Assembly: GCA_030425205.1 (NCBI GenBank)
Contig: JAUIAP010000024.1
Coordinates: forward strand, 34,028 to 98,027
Reading direction: 5' to 3'
DNA: 64,000 bases
Source: Anaerolineae bacterium
Lineage (GTDB): Bacteria > Chloroflexota > Anaerolineae > Promineifilales > Promineifilaceae
The position numbers and the translations under genes are program-made. Shown here one piece after another: positions 9,801-17,660 of this stretch (position 1 is the first letter of the stretch; each line of letters starts with the position of its first letter). The notes under the pieces are model-generated. The model was not told where the DNA came from and made no database searches. It saw only the letters and a list, made by a program, of their open reading frames with translations.

Positions 9801-11205
9801 TCAGTCGATCACGCTGCGAGGTACGGCATGGGACGCCGAAACAGGCACACTCGATCGGTCAGCACTTAGTTGGCGCGTCAACGGCGACGTTGCAGGAAAC
9901 AGCGACCTAGTGGTGGTAGACGGTCTGGCTCCCGGCTTTCACACCGTTACGCTGGACGCCAGCGACGGTTCGCGCAGCAGTGCGGCCGCTGATGTGGAAT
10001 TCGAGGTGCTGCCACTGGTCGTACCAGAGGGAGAGCAGCCCACTGTCGATGCCTATTGCAACGACGATGCCTACGAAACGGCCGTTCAGCTCTCACTGCA
10101 ACCCGTTATCGACGCGGCGACAGCTTTCCTCTTGCAGCATGACGACGACCTCTATGTATGCGCCACTGGGCTGCAAAGCAACGATATTAGCTCGTTTGAA
10201 GTTCTGATCGACACCAACCGCAGCGGCGGCTCCTTCATCACAGCATCTGACAGTGCCTTCCGCATCGACGAGGGGGGCAACGCTACGACGCGCCGTGGCG
10301 ATGGCGGCAATGCGTGGGTTCAGTCTGGACCTGGCGGGCTGACGGCACGTATGCGACTGCGTGGTGACGAGCGGTGGCAGGCGGAAATGCGCATCGACGG
10401 CGATGTCATCGGCGACTTTGATGGCGTGTTGGCACTAGCATTACGCTACACGTTTCCCTTCTTCGCCAGCGAGCTAAACTTCATGTGGCCGCATTCGGCC
10501 GATCCCGGCCAAGCTGGAACGTGGGCGCACAGCTACGTTCTGCCACAGCCACAGATTAGCGCGATGTCGCCACTCAGCGCAACCGTCGGCAGCGAAGGTG
10601 TGACGCTCGTGGTCAACGGCTCCGATCTCAACAACGGAATGGCAGTGCGCTGGAACGGATTCGCACTGCCAACCACATACGTAAACAGCAGTACGCTACA
10701 TGCCGCCGTCGGCGTCGACCAACTCGATACGACTGGCAGCTTTGAAGTCGTCGTGCAGGCAGACGGGACAGGCGTCAACAGTACGCCATTCGACTTCAGA
10801 GTGGTCAATCCAGAGCCCGTCCTAACCCAGCTGACACCCGATAGCGTGCCAGCTGGCGCGTCAGCCCAGACAGTCACGCTAACTGGTAATGAGTTCGTCG
10901 CTGGTGCAGTGGTACTTTGGAACGGGGAGCCGCTTCCAACCACGTTTGTCAACAGTGGCGAACTGCGTGCAGCGCTGACTGCAGACCTTCTGCGCGACGG
11001 GCGCGGCGTGACGATTACTGTCCTCAATCCCGAGCCGGGGGGTGGTTCATCGTCTCAAACATTCACCATCGCCACAGTGCCAACAACTATCACATTGACA
11101 GCGTCGCAAACGGATAGCAGCGCAATGTTCCAACTCCTCTGGTTACTGCTCTTCGTTGGTATTTTTAGTCTGACACTGCTGGCCTGGCGGCAAGACATTT
11201 TATGA
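6865..11205 (+). CDS. Large secreted metzincin-like metalloprotease with Ig/TIG domains
   Basis: The start at 6865 is chosen for AAGGAG 12 bases upstream and a clean signal peptide (MRMRQ, then IILIASLLLATL, cleavage near TATAS). Residues ~30-350 look like a low-complexity beta-propeller (repeated YWxx and Ser/Asp-rich strands). Residues ~352-480 are CARDB-like (IEVTQGIQ, then VRVFG). The catalytic region has HEVTHNYDRQH (His642, Glu643, His646, His652) and a downstream Met-turn LMSYAS (Met711), the metzincin arrangement, but with Asp where the family usually has Gly (HExxHxxGxxH). PKD/Ig-like modules and two TIG/IPT domains (~1229-1400) follow, then a hydrophobic anchor and a short tail. It is probably a cell-surface protease; its substrate is unknown. 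Confidence 0.8.
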   Translation: MRMRQTIILIASLLLATLCKTATASPTDTPETIVNEAWTSWTVGDGFIYWTKSCNTLDGDYLSTIKRRPLTGSVVTTLSRIDAQFDCEAHSHLTPQDGDLYYYDSQNHEIRFESGDPDEDEPQTIVTFSSGSYPIGRKLAIYGDHIYWIANNNDIQRANRSGGSATTFVDTGNASLSDIAADAWRIWWTTGGGVRYVAAACSPLPCAADPAIVSGVSADYLLPLTGQYGGIQPDIIWTKIGGTDQVQRYRCTGLFNPICTTTTLHTASSSLRNIYQTALGLDVNDASAVFWKERLSDLDIRLYRDTIAGGSPTAVQSGLNADWRTYTDEAYVYFAVSSTEISRLPHGAAEVTTDLLALTDIEVTQGIQRLNNDVKLIADKPTFVRVFGDILSTGQAEHVQVQLVGMRNGAALPGSPLDPFDGSETLGWIAQQRSESDGGWNFQLPTSWRSGDVTLIAELDPNNLYEDGGTNNSLQLEIDFDGSPNTCIVFAPVRTAQGKPSLAGNYGAETVQRFIDFMPIDGARTYRQSQSYEELETCWWEGIVPYPCYGPYELYDNSWVADKTELMTSVIARRGFSDDPDECDASGAQVHYAGMAHPRSDTGTTNGTGNYYINALWFKLQKDGPDGADDWEWPQAGGTLAHEVTHNYDRQHIACTGNESDTDPNYPYPPCQLDDDLDTDSDDVTFLTEGIFGFHLDSRRPIMPTEAGPLMSYASARWIDDYTYEDIYDELIGRGRNTATPEDSDLIVLTGIVDQQNERGELRHAYIVPPDVQTATLQENLIHSARNVTGYHVRLYDAAAGLLGDHAVPLEPFVDRDDGPTADSFLFSVPRPAAAVASIELLYNTTVLMRLQPGNTVPTNSITQPTAGSIVDEPFVIEFEAQDADQHDQLLSIVQYSIDNGSSWRTLQTQVGGYGTTRVLALDAAQLVPGSVGQTARVRVLTSDGINTAIATSDAFTVPNRAPQSIIAQPQEGETFPAGQSITLRGTAWDAETGTLDRSALSWRVNGDVAGNSDLVVVDGLAPGFHTVTLDASDGSRSSAAADVEFEVLPLVVPEGEQPTVDAYCNDDAYETAVQLSLQPVIDAATAFLLQHDDDLYVCATGLQSNDISSFEVLIDTNRSGGSFITASDSAFRIDEGGNATTRRGDGGNAWVQSGPGGLTARMRLRGDERWQAEMRIDGDVIGDFDGVLALALRYTFPFFASELNFMWPHSADPGQAGTWAHSYVLPQPQISAMSPLSATVGSEGVTLVVNGSDLNNGMAVRWNGFALPTTYVNSSTLHAAVGVDQLDTTGSFEVVVQADGTGVNSTPFDFRVVNPEPVLTQLTPDSVPAGASAQTVTLTGNEFVAGAVVLWNGEPLPTTFVNSGELRAALTADLLRDGRGVTITVLNPEPGGGSSSQTFTIATVPTTITLTASQTDSSAMFQLLWLLLFVGIFSLTLLAWRQDIL

Positions 11206-11475
11206 TAGGTAATGGCTGTATATTAATACTGCAACGAGACTTTGCGGATGGGATTAGAAATGCCAGATACGGCGGACTCGACACAGTCTCGTTGTGGTAT
11301 TAGATACCGCGATAAGAGTTAAGAAGCAATCTGCGCCTTGGAAGGATAATTTGGCTCAAAAGGCTTTTACTTCATTCAAAAGGATCTGCTATGTTATCCT
11401 CCAAGTTTGTTGGTTTGTCGGCAAGGGCTTGAGCGCATTGGGCTAAATCGGCCGTATGAACCACCCCTCGCCTAG
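11206..11475. other. Intergenic region with a long-range inverted repeat
   Basis: CAACGAGACT near 11231 and AGTCTCGTTG near 11286 form a 10-bp inverted repeat around a ~45-base loop, just after the protease gene. No T-tract follows, so it may be a processing structure or the edge of a mobile element. No gene is seen. Confidence 0.45.
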
Positions 11476-11729
11476 TCACGATGCTGCATAGGCCGCTGCT
11501 TCGCCTCTTACAAAATGCCTGCGCTTGTAGAGGTCAATCGCCATCGTCGTATCATGCGGCAGCGGGACAGATTTCGCAAAGGTGTAGGTGTTTTCATCTT
11601 CTAGTGGCGTTTTTGGGAAGAGGCGTTCCACTTTAAGCAAGTGGCATAGTTCACTTAAAAACAGTTGATAGTTGGCGCGTTTGGCCGCGCCTGATGCTTG
11701 CCAGCAATGATGAAGTCGTTTGGGATCAT
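11476..11729 (-). pseudogene. N-terminal remnant of a class I SAM-dependent restriction-type DNA methyltransferase
   Basis: On the reverse strand an ATG at 11729 starts MIPNDFI, then after a frame change the sequence continues ASGAAKRANYQLFLSELC, HLLKVERLFPKTPLEDEN, YTFAKSVPLP, IDLYKRRHFV, ending at a stop at 11478-11476. This matches the N-terminus of the large type IIL/BREX-like methyltransferases (G-A-x-x-R-A-N-Y-Q-L-F-L-x-E-L-C and I-D-L-Y-K-R-x-x-F-V). The interval is not a multiple of three, so there is a frameshift, and the catalytic part (over 800 residues) is absent. It is a dead restriction-modification gene at the left side of the accessory element. Confidence 0.75.
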
Positions 11730-11831
11730 GGTATTCTGGTTATTGCGATCTGCTAGCGTGGATTATGTGGCAACGTGGCAGAATGGGCAAGCGTGGCGGT
11801 CGATCGGTGTAGAGAGCTGACCCCGCACTGT

Positions 11832-11880
11832 TCCGCGCTAACGCGCGTGCGAGAGTGAGCGACTAATCGCTAGTCGCCAA
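11832..11880 (+). promoter_or_regulatory. Tandem stem-loop leader (copy A) of the PRTRC operon
   Basis: Stem 1 is CGCGC-TAAC-GCGCG. After the spacer TGCGAGAGTGA comes stem 2, GCGACTA-ATCGC-TAGTCGC. The same layout (GC-rich stem with a TAAC-type loop, a purine-rich spacer with an ATGAG-like word, then a second stem) recurs upstream of other operons at 21305, 30892, 40626 and 44261. The stems differ in sequence but keep their pairing, which suggests a structured RNA or DNA element. Confidence 0.5.
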
Positions 11881-11901
11881 CCTTCTGGTTATAAGTGATT
11901 G

Positions 11902-11936
11902 AACCCGACCCCGCTCTATGGGTCGGGTTTTACTTT
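11902..11936 (+). terminator. Intrinsic terminator-like hairpin just upstream of parB
   Basis: AACCCGACCC and GGGTCGGGTT form a perfect 10-bp stem with an 8-base loop, followed by a T-rich stretch. Only 33 bases separate it from the parB start codon, too few for a full promoter, so transcription of the operon may depend on read-through (attenuation). Confidence 0.7.
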
Positions 11937-11962
11937 TTAACCGCACTTATTGGAGAAACCTT

Positions 11963-14257
11963 ATGACCCAAACGACGCTCATCCCATCAACCACTGCCCC
12001 GCCAGATGTTTCGGTGGTTGTCACACTGGCGCAACTGCACATCCACGATGCACACGACCGCACCCGCTACGATTTGGACAAGCTAGCAGGGTTGACGCTG
12101 CAAGTGGTGGAGCGCAACTTAGATAAATGGCAACCCGTCACCGCCGCGCTGTCGCAACCCGCCAACGGCAAGGCGGCGCAATATCGCATCATCAGCGGAC
12201 ATCGCCGCTGGCTGGCACGGATTCTTGCGTATGCCGTGCTGGAATGGGCGAAGTTGCCCCAGCATCAAGAACGGACAGAGGGCGGTATTGACCTGCCATT
12301 TGTGCGCGACCTGCTCATCGAAATTGTGCAAACATTGACAGGGCAGACACAGGCAGAGGGGATGGTTGTGCAGACGATACTTTCGGCCGAATCTGTCCAC
12401 GCTGCCATCAGCCAACTGCTGCAATTGTACGGCGACCACGAAATCATCATCGCCCAATTTACAGGCAGTGCAAAAGCGCAAATGCTGGCACTGCAAGCAG
12501 CCAACAGCAACCGCGAAGACCCAGACCCGCTTGGCCTAGCGCGTTCGTATCAAGCGGCCTATGAAGCAGGCGCGACCCCCGCCGAAATCGCCCGACACTC
12601 AGGCGTGCATACAGAGTATGTGTTTAATCATTTGGCGTTGACGCAGATTTCGGCCGAAATCGCCACTGCCATCAGCGACGGCAAACTGCACATCGGTATC
12701 GCCCGTCAACTGGCGCGTTATGAAAATCCGCTACAAGCAGGGCTGACAAACTTTGTTCTGCTCTCCCTTGCACCCAATGGCGTTGCCATCACAATCAGCG
12801 GTCTGAAACAGGTTGCCAAACGCTTCAAGAAGTGGAACGGCCTACAAGCTCCCCTGACAGCCACCCCTCGCCAGAGCCAGCGCAACGTTGCGCGTGTCTT
12901 GGCAGCCCTGTGGCAAAAAGCGGTTGAGGGGAACGTCGTCCACGCATGGACGGCCGCTGTCCAGATGGCGGCTGCATCGAATGCAGGGGCGGACTACCTC
13001 AACGAGCCGTGGCTAGACAGTGCCAAAACCGCCGCGTGGTTTGCCGCACTTGATACACAGCGCAAATACCGTGATGCGGACAACAACCTCAACTGGCAAA
13101 CCATCGTCACGGATCTACTTCTCCCCGTGAGTTGCGAAACGTGTCCCATCGGCAAACTGCTGCGCCAATCCCTGCAATCTGACATCGGCGAAGGACGCGA
13201 CGGCGCGACGGGCATCCCCTGCCGTCTCCATGCCGCTGGCGAACATGGAAAATGTCTGCACGGCTATGCGCCAAACGATTCACTGCAAGTGCCTGTCCCG
13301 TTCGATTGGGCAACGCACACGGGTGTCGAACGCGAAAACGGTGGCTACGTTGTGAAGAGTGAAGAAGCCCTCCAACAAGCGTGGCAAATCCAACAGCAGC
13401 TTGAAGCAGAAACCGAACAAGCCACGTCTGCTGAAAGCGATGCTCCAGCAGCTTCACAAGCTGTAGAAGTCAAACGCACGCAGATCGAACCCATGCCTGA
13501 TGGCAGCATTCAAGCCGTCTCTGTCGCTGCGAACAGTCCCGTTATTGCAACGGCCGCATCACCAGAACCAGTCCCTGAAAAGAGCGCAACGCCGGAACGT
13601 GACAGCAAAACCCAAGCACGTATTCGGCAGTTTATGGAATCCGTCGCTGCCCAAACTTCAACCCATCCATTCGCCACACCTTGCGCCACCTGTCGGCATA
13701 AGTTGGACAGTTCGCCTGTTAAATCACGGGAAAATGCGCCGCACTGTGCATGGGCAAAGGGGAGTCGTTCCCTCAGTTTTACCCAACTAGAACCAACCGA
13801 AAAGGACACCAGCTTTACGTCTATTCCCGTCTGCCGCCAATACGCCCCCAAGAGTGAATGGCGTGACCTCATCCCGACACACATAGGCGACTGCACCCTG
13901 CCGCGCACATGGCTGACGACACAGATTTTGGAACTCATTGGGCAGATGTCCTCTGGTCGCGCACGTGTCTACGGTGGACACACCGCCAAGATCGCGCAGT
14001 ACCCGCTGGAGTTTCTGACGGGTCGGCCGATGGGGAGTAGCGAAACACACGCCAACTGGTTCAAAGATCGCTTCCAAGAAGAACAGGGCAACTTGTCAGA
14101 CGGTCAGATGATGACCCTCTTTATCTGGATCATGGCAGAACGCCGACGCCTACAACAGCAATCGTTCTTGCTGCCTACCAATGGCAGCGCGACACAGTTT
14201 GTGCGCGTGCAGGAAAAGGCGGTCAATAAGTTTGGCAAGGAGAAACCGAATGCTTGA
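11963..14257 (+). CDS. parB: PRTRC system ParB-family protein
   Basis: The start at 11963 has TGGAG 8 bases upstream; a longer frame begins at 11918 inside the terminator hairpin and is not used. This 764-residue protein has an N-terminal ParB nuclease-like domain, including the YRIISGHRRWLARILA box, then a ParB helix-turn-helix region (LGLARSYQAAYEAGATPAEIARHSGV). The C-terminal half carries two Cys clusters (SCETCP with a later IPC; CATC with a later HC and VC) that could bind zinc. PRTRC ParB proteins head plasmid-borne cassettes that also encode ThiF- and JAB-like proteins, as here. The expected role is DNA binding and partition-like or regulatory control of the element. Confidence 0.85.
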   Translation: MTQTTLIPSTTAPPDVSVVVTLAQLHIHDAHDRTRYDLDKLAGLTLQVVERNLDKWQPVTAALSQPANGKAAQYRIISGHRRWLARILAYAVLEWAKLPQHQERTEGGIDLPFVRDLLIEIVQTLTGQTQAEGMVVQTILSAESVHAAISQLLQLYGDHEIIIAQFTGSAKAQMLALQAANSNREDPDPLGLARSYQAAYEAGATPAEIARHSGVHTEYVFNHLALTQISAEIATAISDGKLHIGIARQLARYENPLQAGLTNFVLLSLAPNGVAITISGLKQVAKRFKKWNGLQAPLTATPRQSQRNVARVLAALWQKAVEGNVVHAWTAAVQMAAASNAGADYLNEPWLDSAKTAAWFAALDTQRKYRDADNNLNWQTIVTDLLLPVSCETCPIGKLLRQSLQSDIGEGRDGATGIPCRLHAAGEHGKCLHGYAPNDSLQVPVPFDWATHTGVERENGGYVVKSEEALQQAWQIQQQLEAETEQATSAESDAPAASQAVEVKRTQIEPMPDGSIQAVSVAANSPVIATAASPEPVPEKSATPERDSKTQARIRQFMESVAAQTSTHPFATPCATCRHKLDSSPVKSRENAPHCAWAKGSRSLSFTQLEPTEKDTSFTSIPVCRQYAPKSEWRDLIPTHIGDCTLPRTWLTTQILELIGQMSSGRARVYGGHTAKIAQYPLEFLTGRPMGSSETHANWFKDRFQEEQGNLSDGQMMTLFIWIMAERRRLQQQSFLLPTNGSATQFVRVQEKAVNKFGKEKPNA

Positions 14258-14609
14258 CCTCACGACCCTTCTTCAACAACGTGACGAGACGCCTGTCGTT
14301 CAGCCGCCCGCGGCCGACCCGCTGGCAGCGCATGAAATCGCTTTGACACTGCGTTTGCAACCTGCTGCAAATTTCACACAACGTACGGTGCAGGGCGTGA
14401 TCGGTATTCCCAAGCAGATGCCCATCTTCCTCTCCGAGGGCGTGACGCTCACCGAGCTAATCGCCACGGTGCAGGCACTCTACGCCCAACTGACACCCCC
14501 TATGGAAGCTGCGGCGACACAGACAGAATGTAGCTCCCGCCACCCGCGCGGATCGGCCGAAATCGCCAGCGTCACAACCGCACCAGCGTCACAACTCGAC
14601 ATTTTCTAA
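14250..14609 (+). CDS. Small orphan protein at the PRTRC-E position
   Basis: This 119-residue protein overlaps the parB stop by 8 bases, with AAGGAG upstream, so it is translationally coupled to ParB. The central segment EIALTLRLQPAANFTQRT and a final QLDIF are the only notable features; the C-terminal third is Ala/Thr-rich. In canonical PRTRC cassettes protein E follows ParB and precedes C. The position fits, but sequence similarity to PRTRC-E is not convincing by eye. Confidence 0.6.
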   Translation: MLDLTTLLQQRDETPVVQPPAADPLAAHEIALTLRLQPAANFTQRTVQGVIGIPKQMPIFLSEGVTLTELIATVQALYAQLTPPMEAAATQTECSSRHPRGSAEIASVTTAPASQLDIF

Positions 14610-14707
14610 GCCGTTTACCCAAGAGGCATAAAGATGACAGGCAACAAAGTTTTATCCTTCCTGCAACCAGCGGGCTCCTTTCATCTTTCATCCTCCTTCA
14701 AAAACTC

Positions 14708-15571
14708 ATGCACACCATTCCAATCGTACACACACTCAACGGCAAACAAAGCCGACTCCGTGTTGACATCGGTTTTAGTCCCATCTTAGATCGCTTTGTC
14801 ATTAATCCCACAACCAATCATGTCGTTGTCGAGACATATCGTGAAGCGGTCACAGCGGCACAGACGATGTTAGAGGAGACAACCAATCATGTTGTCAGCA
14901 CCTGCGTCCAAAACGTCTGCCCCGCACACATCACGGCAAAACGCGAAACGCTCTACAAAATGATGCCGTCAAGCATGTTCGGTCGCGAAAGTCTTGAAGA
15001 TGAAGACGGCCACCGTGTCTCGCATCACGCTGGATTCCCCGCGCTCGCCAATAACAAGCTCTATGTCGCGGGAGACGATGAGACCTTTCAAACCGTACAG
15101 CGCAATGTCGCGTATCTCAACCTTGTTGTTCAAACCTTACTAACTCCCACCAACATCCAGGCGCAACAGCTGCCCATCCGCCAACTACTCAACCTGCTGT
15201 TGCTGCTGCGCCGCGCCGAGTTACCACTGACATTACCCGTTAAAGAGCATTACGATTACACAGACAGCTATCAAGGTCGTCATCATCGCATGCTCGAAGC
15301 ACACAATCCTGCTGTCTTGCTGCACCTCATTTGGTGCTTGCACATGCTGCATCCACAGATGCCCTTCGATTGTGCAGAACGTCGCCTTGCCCTCTTGGGT
15401 GAGAGCTATGCGGCGGAGAAAAGTGCAGCTAAAGATGTGACCGCCCTATATCGCAAGATCGCCGCACACCTGTCCAAACATCCCCTCGCATGGCCCGTCG
15501 GATACAAGAATGGCAAAGTGGTCTATGCTGCATATGAAGCGAAAGATGACGCGGAAGGAGCAACCAAATGA
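14708..15571 (+). CDS. Orphan protein of the PRTRC operon
   Basis: This 287-residue protein belongs to no family I recognise. It contains a helical Leu-rich centre (RQLLNLLLLLRRAELPL), several His (HYDYTDSYQGRHHRM, WCLHMLHPQ) and a Lys-rich end. It sits between the PRTRC-E position and the Ubl gene and shares a 4-base ATGA overlap with the latter, so it is part of the operon. No clear Shine-Dalgarno site precedes it. Confidence 0.6.
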   Translation: MHTIPIVHTLNGKQSRLRVDIGFSPILDRFVINPTTNHVVVETYREAVTAAQTMLEETTNHVVSTCVQNVCPAHITAKRETLYKMMPSSMFGRESLEDEDGHRVSHHAGFPALANNKLYVAGDDETFQTVQRNVAYLNLVVQTLLTPTNIQAQQLPIRQLLNLLLLLRRAELPLTLPVKEHYDYTDSYQGRHHRMLEAHNPAVLLHLIWCLHMLHPQMPFDCAERRLALLGESYAAEKSAAKDVTALYRKIAAHLSKHPLAWPVGYKNGKVVYAAYEAKDDAEGATK

Positions 15572-16020
15572 CCCAACGCACGTTTGTTTACAATGACATC
15601 ACCTTCCCCGACCCCGGCGCACAGTACACGAATGAGCAGGTGCGCCAGCATCTCGCCAGCCAGTTCTTCTCAGAGCTAAACCGCTGTGATGTGCAGGTCG
15701 GCGAAGAACAAGACGGCAATGTGGAGGTGCGCTTCGTTAAGCGTGTGACGACAAAGGGTCACTCGTCACTGCTGCGCCAAGCGTTGCAGGACATGCCGTG
15801 TGAGGCACTATCTGACCGCCCTGTTTATGACATCATTGCCCGCTTCGGAGAGTCCCCCACAATTGCCAGTGTCTTGGAACCGCAGCATGGCGAGTGGATC
15901 ACGGACTACATCGAGCATCTGCAAGACCGACAAGTGCAGTCGCCAGATGCTCGGTTCACCCTGCAATGGCCGAAACAACTGCCTGCCCGCCCCCTTCAGA
16001 CCGTCCCCAACGGTTTCTAG
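15568..16020 (+). CDS. PRTRC system protein C: ubiquitin-like protein with a C-terminal extension
   Basis: GAAGGAG precedes the start, which overlaps the upstream stop (ATGA). Residues 1-64 match PRTRC-C proteins: RTFVYNDITFPDP, then a helix (NEQVRQHLASQFFSELNRC), strands DVQV and VEVRFVKRV, and the closing TTKG at 61-64. PRTRC-C proteins are beta-grasp, ubiquitin-like proteins of about 70 residues. This one has ~85 extra residues after the conserved Gly64. If the Gly is a conjugation site, the extension would have to be removed, possibly by the JAMM protein encoded downstream (18676). Otherwise this Ubl acts unprocessed. Confidence 0.8.
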   Translation: MTQRTFVYNDITFPDPGAQYTNEQVRQHLASQFFSELNRCDVQVGEEQDGNVEVRFVKRVTTKGHSSLLRQALQDMPCEALSDRPVYDIIARFGESPTIASVLEPQHGEWITDYIEHLQDRQVQSPDARFTLQWPKQLPARPLQTVPNGF

Positions 16021-16892
16021 CTGCCCCCGCCCTGCTCGACCCTGACGGTATCCGCACGTTGCGCCAATCTCGCCCCCGAACAGACAAGGATGACGAACAC
16101 GGATTTTGCCTCATCAACCTACCGCGTCTCGCAGAATTGGAAGCGATGTACTTTCCAATGTCGCATTCACAACTGCGAGAGGCGACAGGCTCCGCGCTGT
16201 GTCCAGAGGTTGTGAACGACCAGATCGCCCATTTCCTAGAACGTATCCACAACGAGTGGTTTCCCGTTCTGACAGATGAGGCATGGTCGAGTCACATCGA
16301 ACCAGATGTGACATGGGCGTTGCAGTACGTCCCGCTGCTTCCACAAGGGGTGGAATACGAGCATCCTGACGAGATCAATGCGGACGGTGTGTTCGGTTGT
16401 GCTGGCATCGTAGATTTGCTGATGTGCCTCGCTTCGCGTGAGGAATGGGCGTTTAACGATGCTGAATCCCAACAGCGCATTTATGAACAGATGCACGCCA
16501 CCTATCCTGACATCCCAGCATTACCCGACAAGTTCAGACTGACCGATGTCGTACCACTGCTCGAAGAATATCCCTCACTCCCCCCATTTGATGCGCTCGT
16601 CGCCGTTTGCCGGCTTGTCCTGCACGAGACGTGCAACGTCTGGCTCGACACAAGCTACAGCATGTACTACGAGAATCATCCTAGCGAATTTTGGGAGAAC
16701 ATGGCGGGGATGCAGTTTTTGCGTGACGAATGGCGGCGAGCGCAACCGATCGTGCAGGCGCGAGCGTGCCTTGAAGCGTGGGCAGATGCGCCAGTCGAGT
16801 TGCCAAACGATCGTCATCGTCAAATTGTGCAGTTGCTCATCAAGCGCTGGGAGATACGAAATGGGCAAATGGTTCTACCATTGGAATTTTGA
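15966..16892 (+). CDS. Probable PRTRC system protein F
   Basis: The reading frame is open from 15894. ATG 15966 is the most plausible start but overlaps the Ubl gene by 55 bases, and a start inside 16022-16145 cannot be excluded. The ~308-residue product is acidic and helical, with CNVWLDTSYSMYYENHPSEFWENM and a later MQFLRDEWRRAQPIVQARACL. Its place between C and B is exactly that of protein F in canonical PRTRC cassettes. The molecular role of F is not known to me. Confidence 0.65.
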   Translation: MAETTACPPPSDRPQRFLAAPALLDPDGIRTLRQSRPRTDKDDEHGFCLINLPRLAELEAMYFPMSHSQLREATGSALCPEVVNDQIAHFLERIHNEWFPVLTDEAWSSHIEPDVTWALQYVPLLPQGVEYEHPDEINADGVFGCAGIVDLLMCLASREEWAFNDAESQQRIYEQMHATYPDIPALPDKFRLTDVVPLLEEYPSLPPFDALVAVCRLVLHETCNVWLDTSYSMYYENHPSEFWENMAGMQFLRDEWRRAQPIVQARACLEAWADAPVELPNDRHRQIVQLLIKRWEIRNGQMVLPLEF

Positions 16893-16919
16893 TGGGGGGC
16901 GCAAGAGAACGGAAGAAGG

Positions 16920-16970
16920 CGCGGATTGCGCGGATTAACACGGATATAAGAAAAATCCGCGCAATCCGCG
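16920..16970. repeat. Perfect 17-bp intergenic inverted repeat of the CGGATT type
   Basis: Arms 16920-16936 and 16954-16970 are perfect reverse complements built from the word GCGGATT, with a 17-base loop that itself contains CACGGAT. It lies between the F-like and B genes, inside the operon, and has no T-tract. The same words occur in hairpins at 20465, 24063, 29759, 30746 and 63032. Confidence 0.8.
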
Positions 16971-17012
16971 ACAACAAGTTTCTTGAAAATAACCGACGGA
17001 GGAGAGCTAATT

Positions 17013-17660
17013 ATGGATGAAGAACTACGCCCCTTGCTGCAAATCAATTGCTACCCAGACATCACGACACTCACCCGCTACGAAGCACCCGATCGCCTCT
17101 GCACCTATCGCATCCAGCTTGAAGACCTCGCCCTGCACCTCAACCACATCCAACTACACAGTGGCTTCCTCGCACCAAATGTCTTGGCATGGGGAATGGA
17201 GCAGCAGCATGAGTGTGTCGTTTGGTATGTGCCGCGTGGTCGTTATGAGATACAGGTCAAGCAAAACGGGGCTGTTACGACATTCCGCATCCCGTTACCT
17301 GCCGCCATTTTAGTCGGCAAGGGAACGATGTATCATGTTTTTGCCGTTAAAAACAAACCCAAGTCCGTCACCGCCAATCTCTACCACTTTCCCGCTCCCA
17401 ACGTCTCGGAACGCGGCAGTATCTGTCATGGCTCCGTGACATTTCCACCTGCAAGCATCGCCAATATGCCAACGGCATGGCAGACGTTTGTGCAAAGCGC
17501 GTTTAGCCCACACTGGATAACGGACTGCTGCAAAAGCGAACCACAAAATGTGATCCACCTCTGGCAAACGTTACACGACACACAAGCCAAACGCTTCTCC
17601 AAACGCGAACTTATCAGAAACAATCATCAGCTTGCGTCACTGACCAACCCATATGGATAA
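17013..17660 (+). CDS. PRTRC system protein B (E2-like)
   Basis: The start at 17013 has GGAGGAG 6 bases upstream. This 215-residue protein shows the PRTRC-B pattern: an early CYPDITTLTRY, FLAPNVLAWG near residue 52, VVWYVPRGRYEI, then LYHFPAPNVSERGSICHG and a W-x-x-F-V-x-S-A-F-S ending. PRTRC-B has been related to prokaryotic E2-like ubiquitin-conjugating folds. Cys138 in the conserved GSICHG segment is the residue one would test as a thioester site. It is followed by an 8-base overlap with the PP-loop gene. Confidence 0.8.
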   Translation: MDEELRPLLQINCYPDITTLTRYEAPDRLCTYRIQLEDLALHLNHIQLHSGFLAPNVLAWGMEQQHECVVWYVPRGRYEIQVKQNGAVTTFRIPLPAAILVGKGTMYHVFAVKNKPKSVTANLYHFPAPNVSERGSICHGSVTFPPASIANMPTAWQTFVQSAFSPHWITDCCKSEPQNVIHLWQTLHDTQAKRFSKRELIRNNHQLASLTNPYG

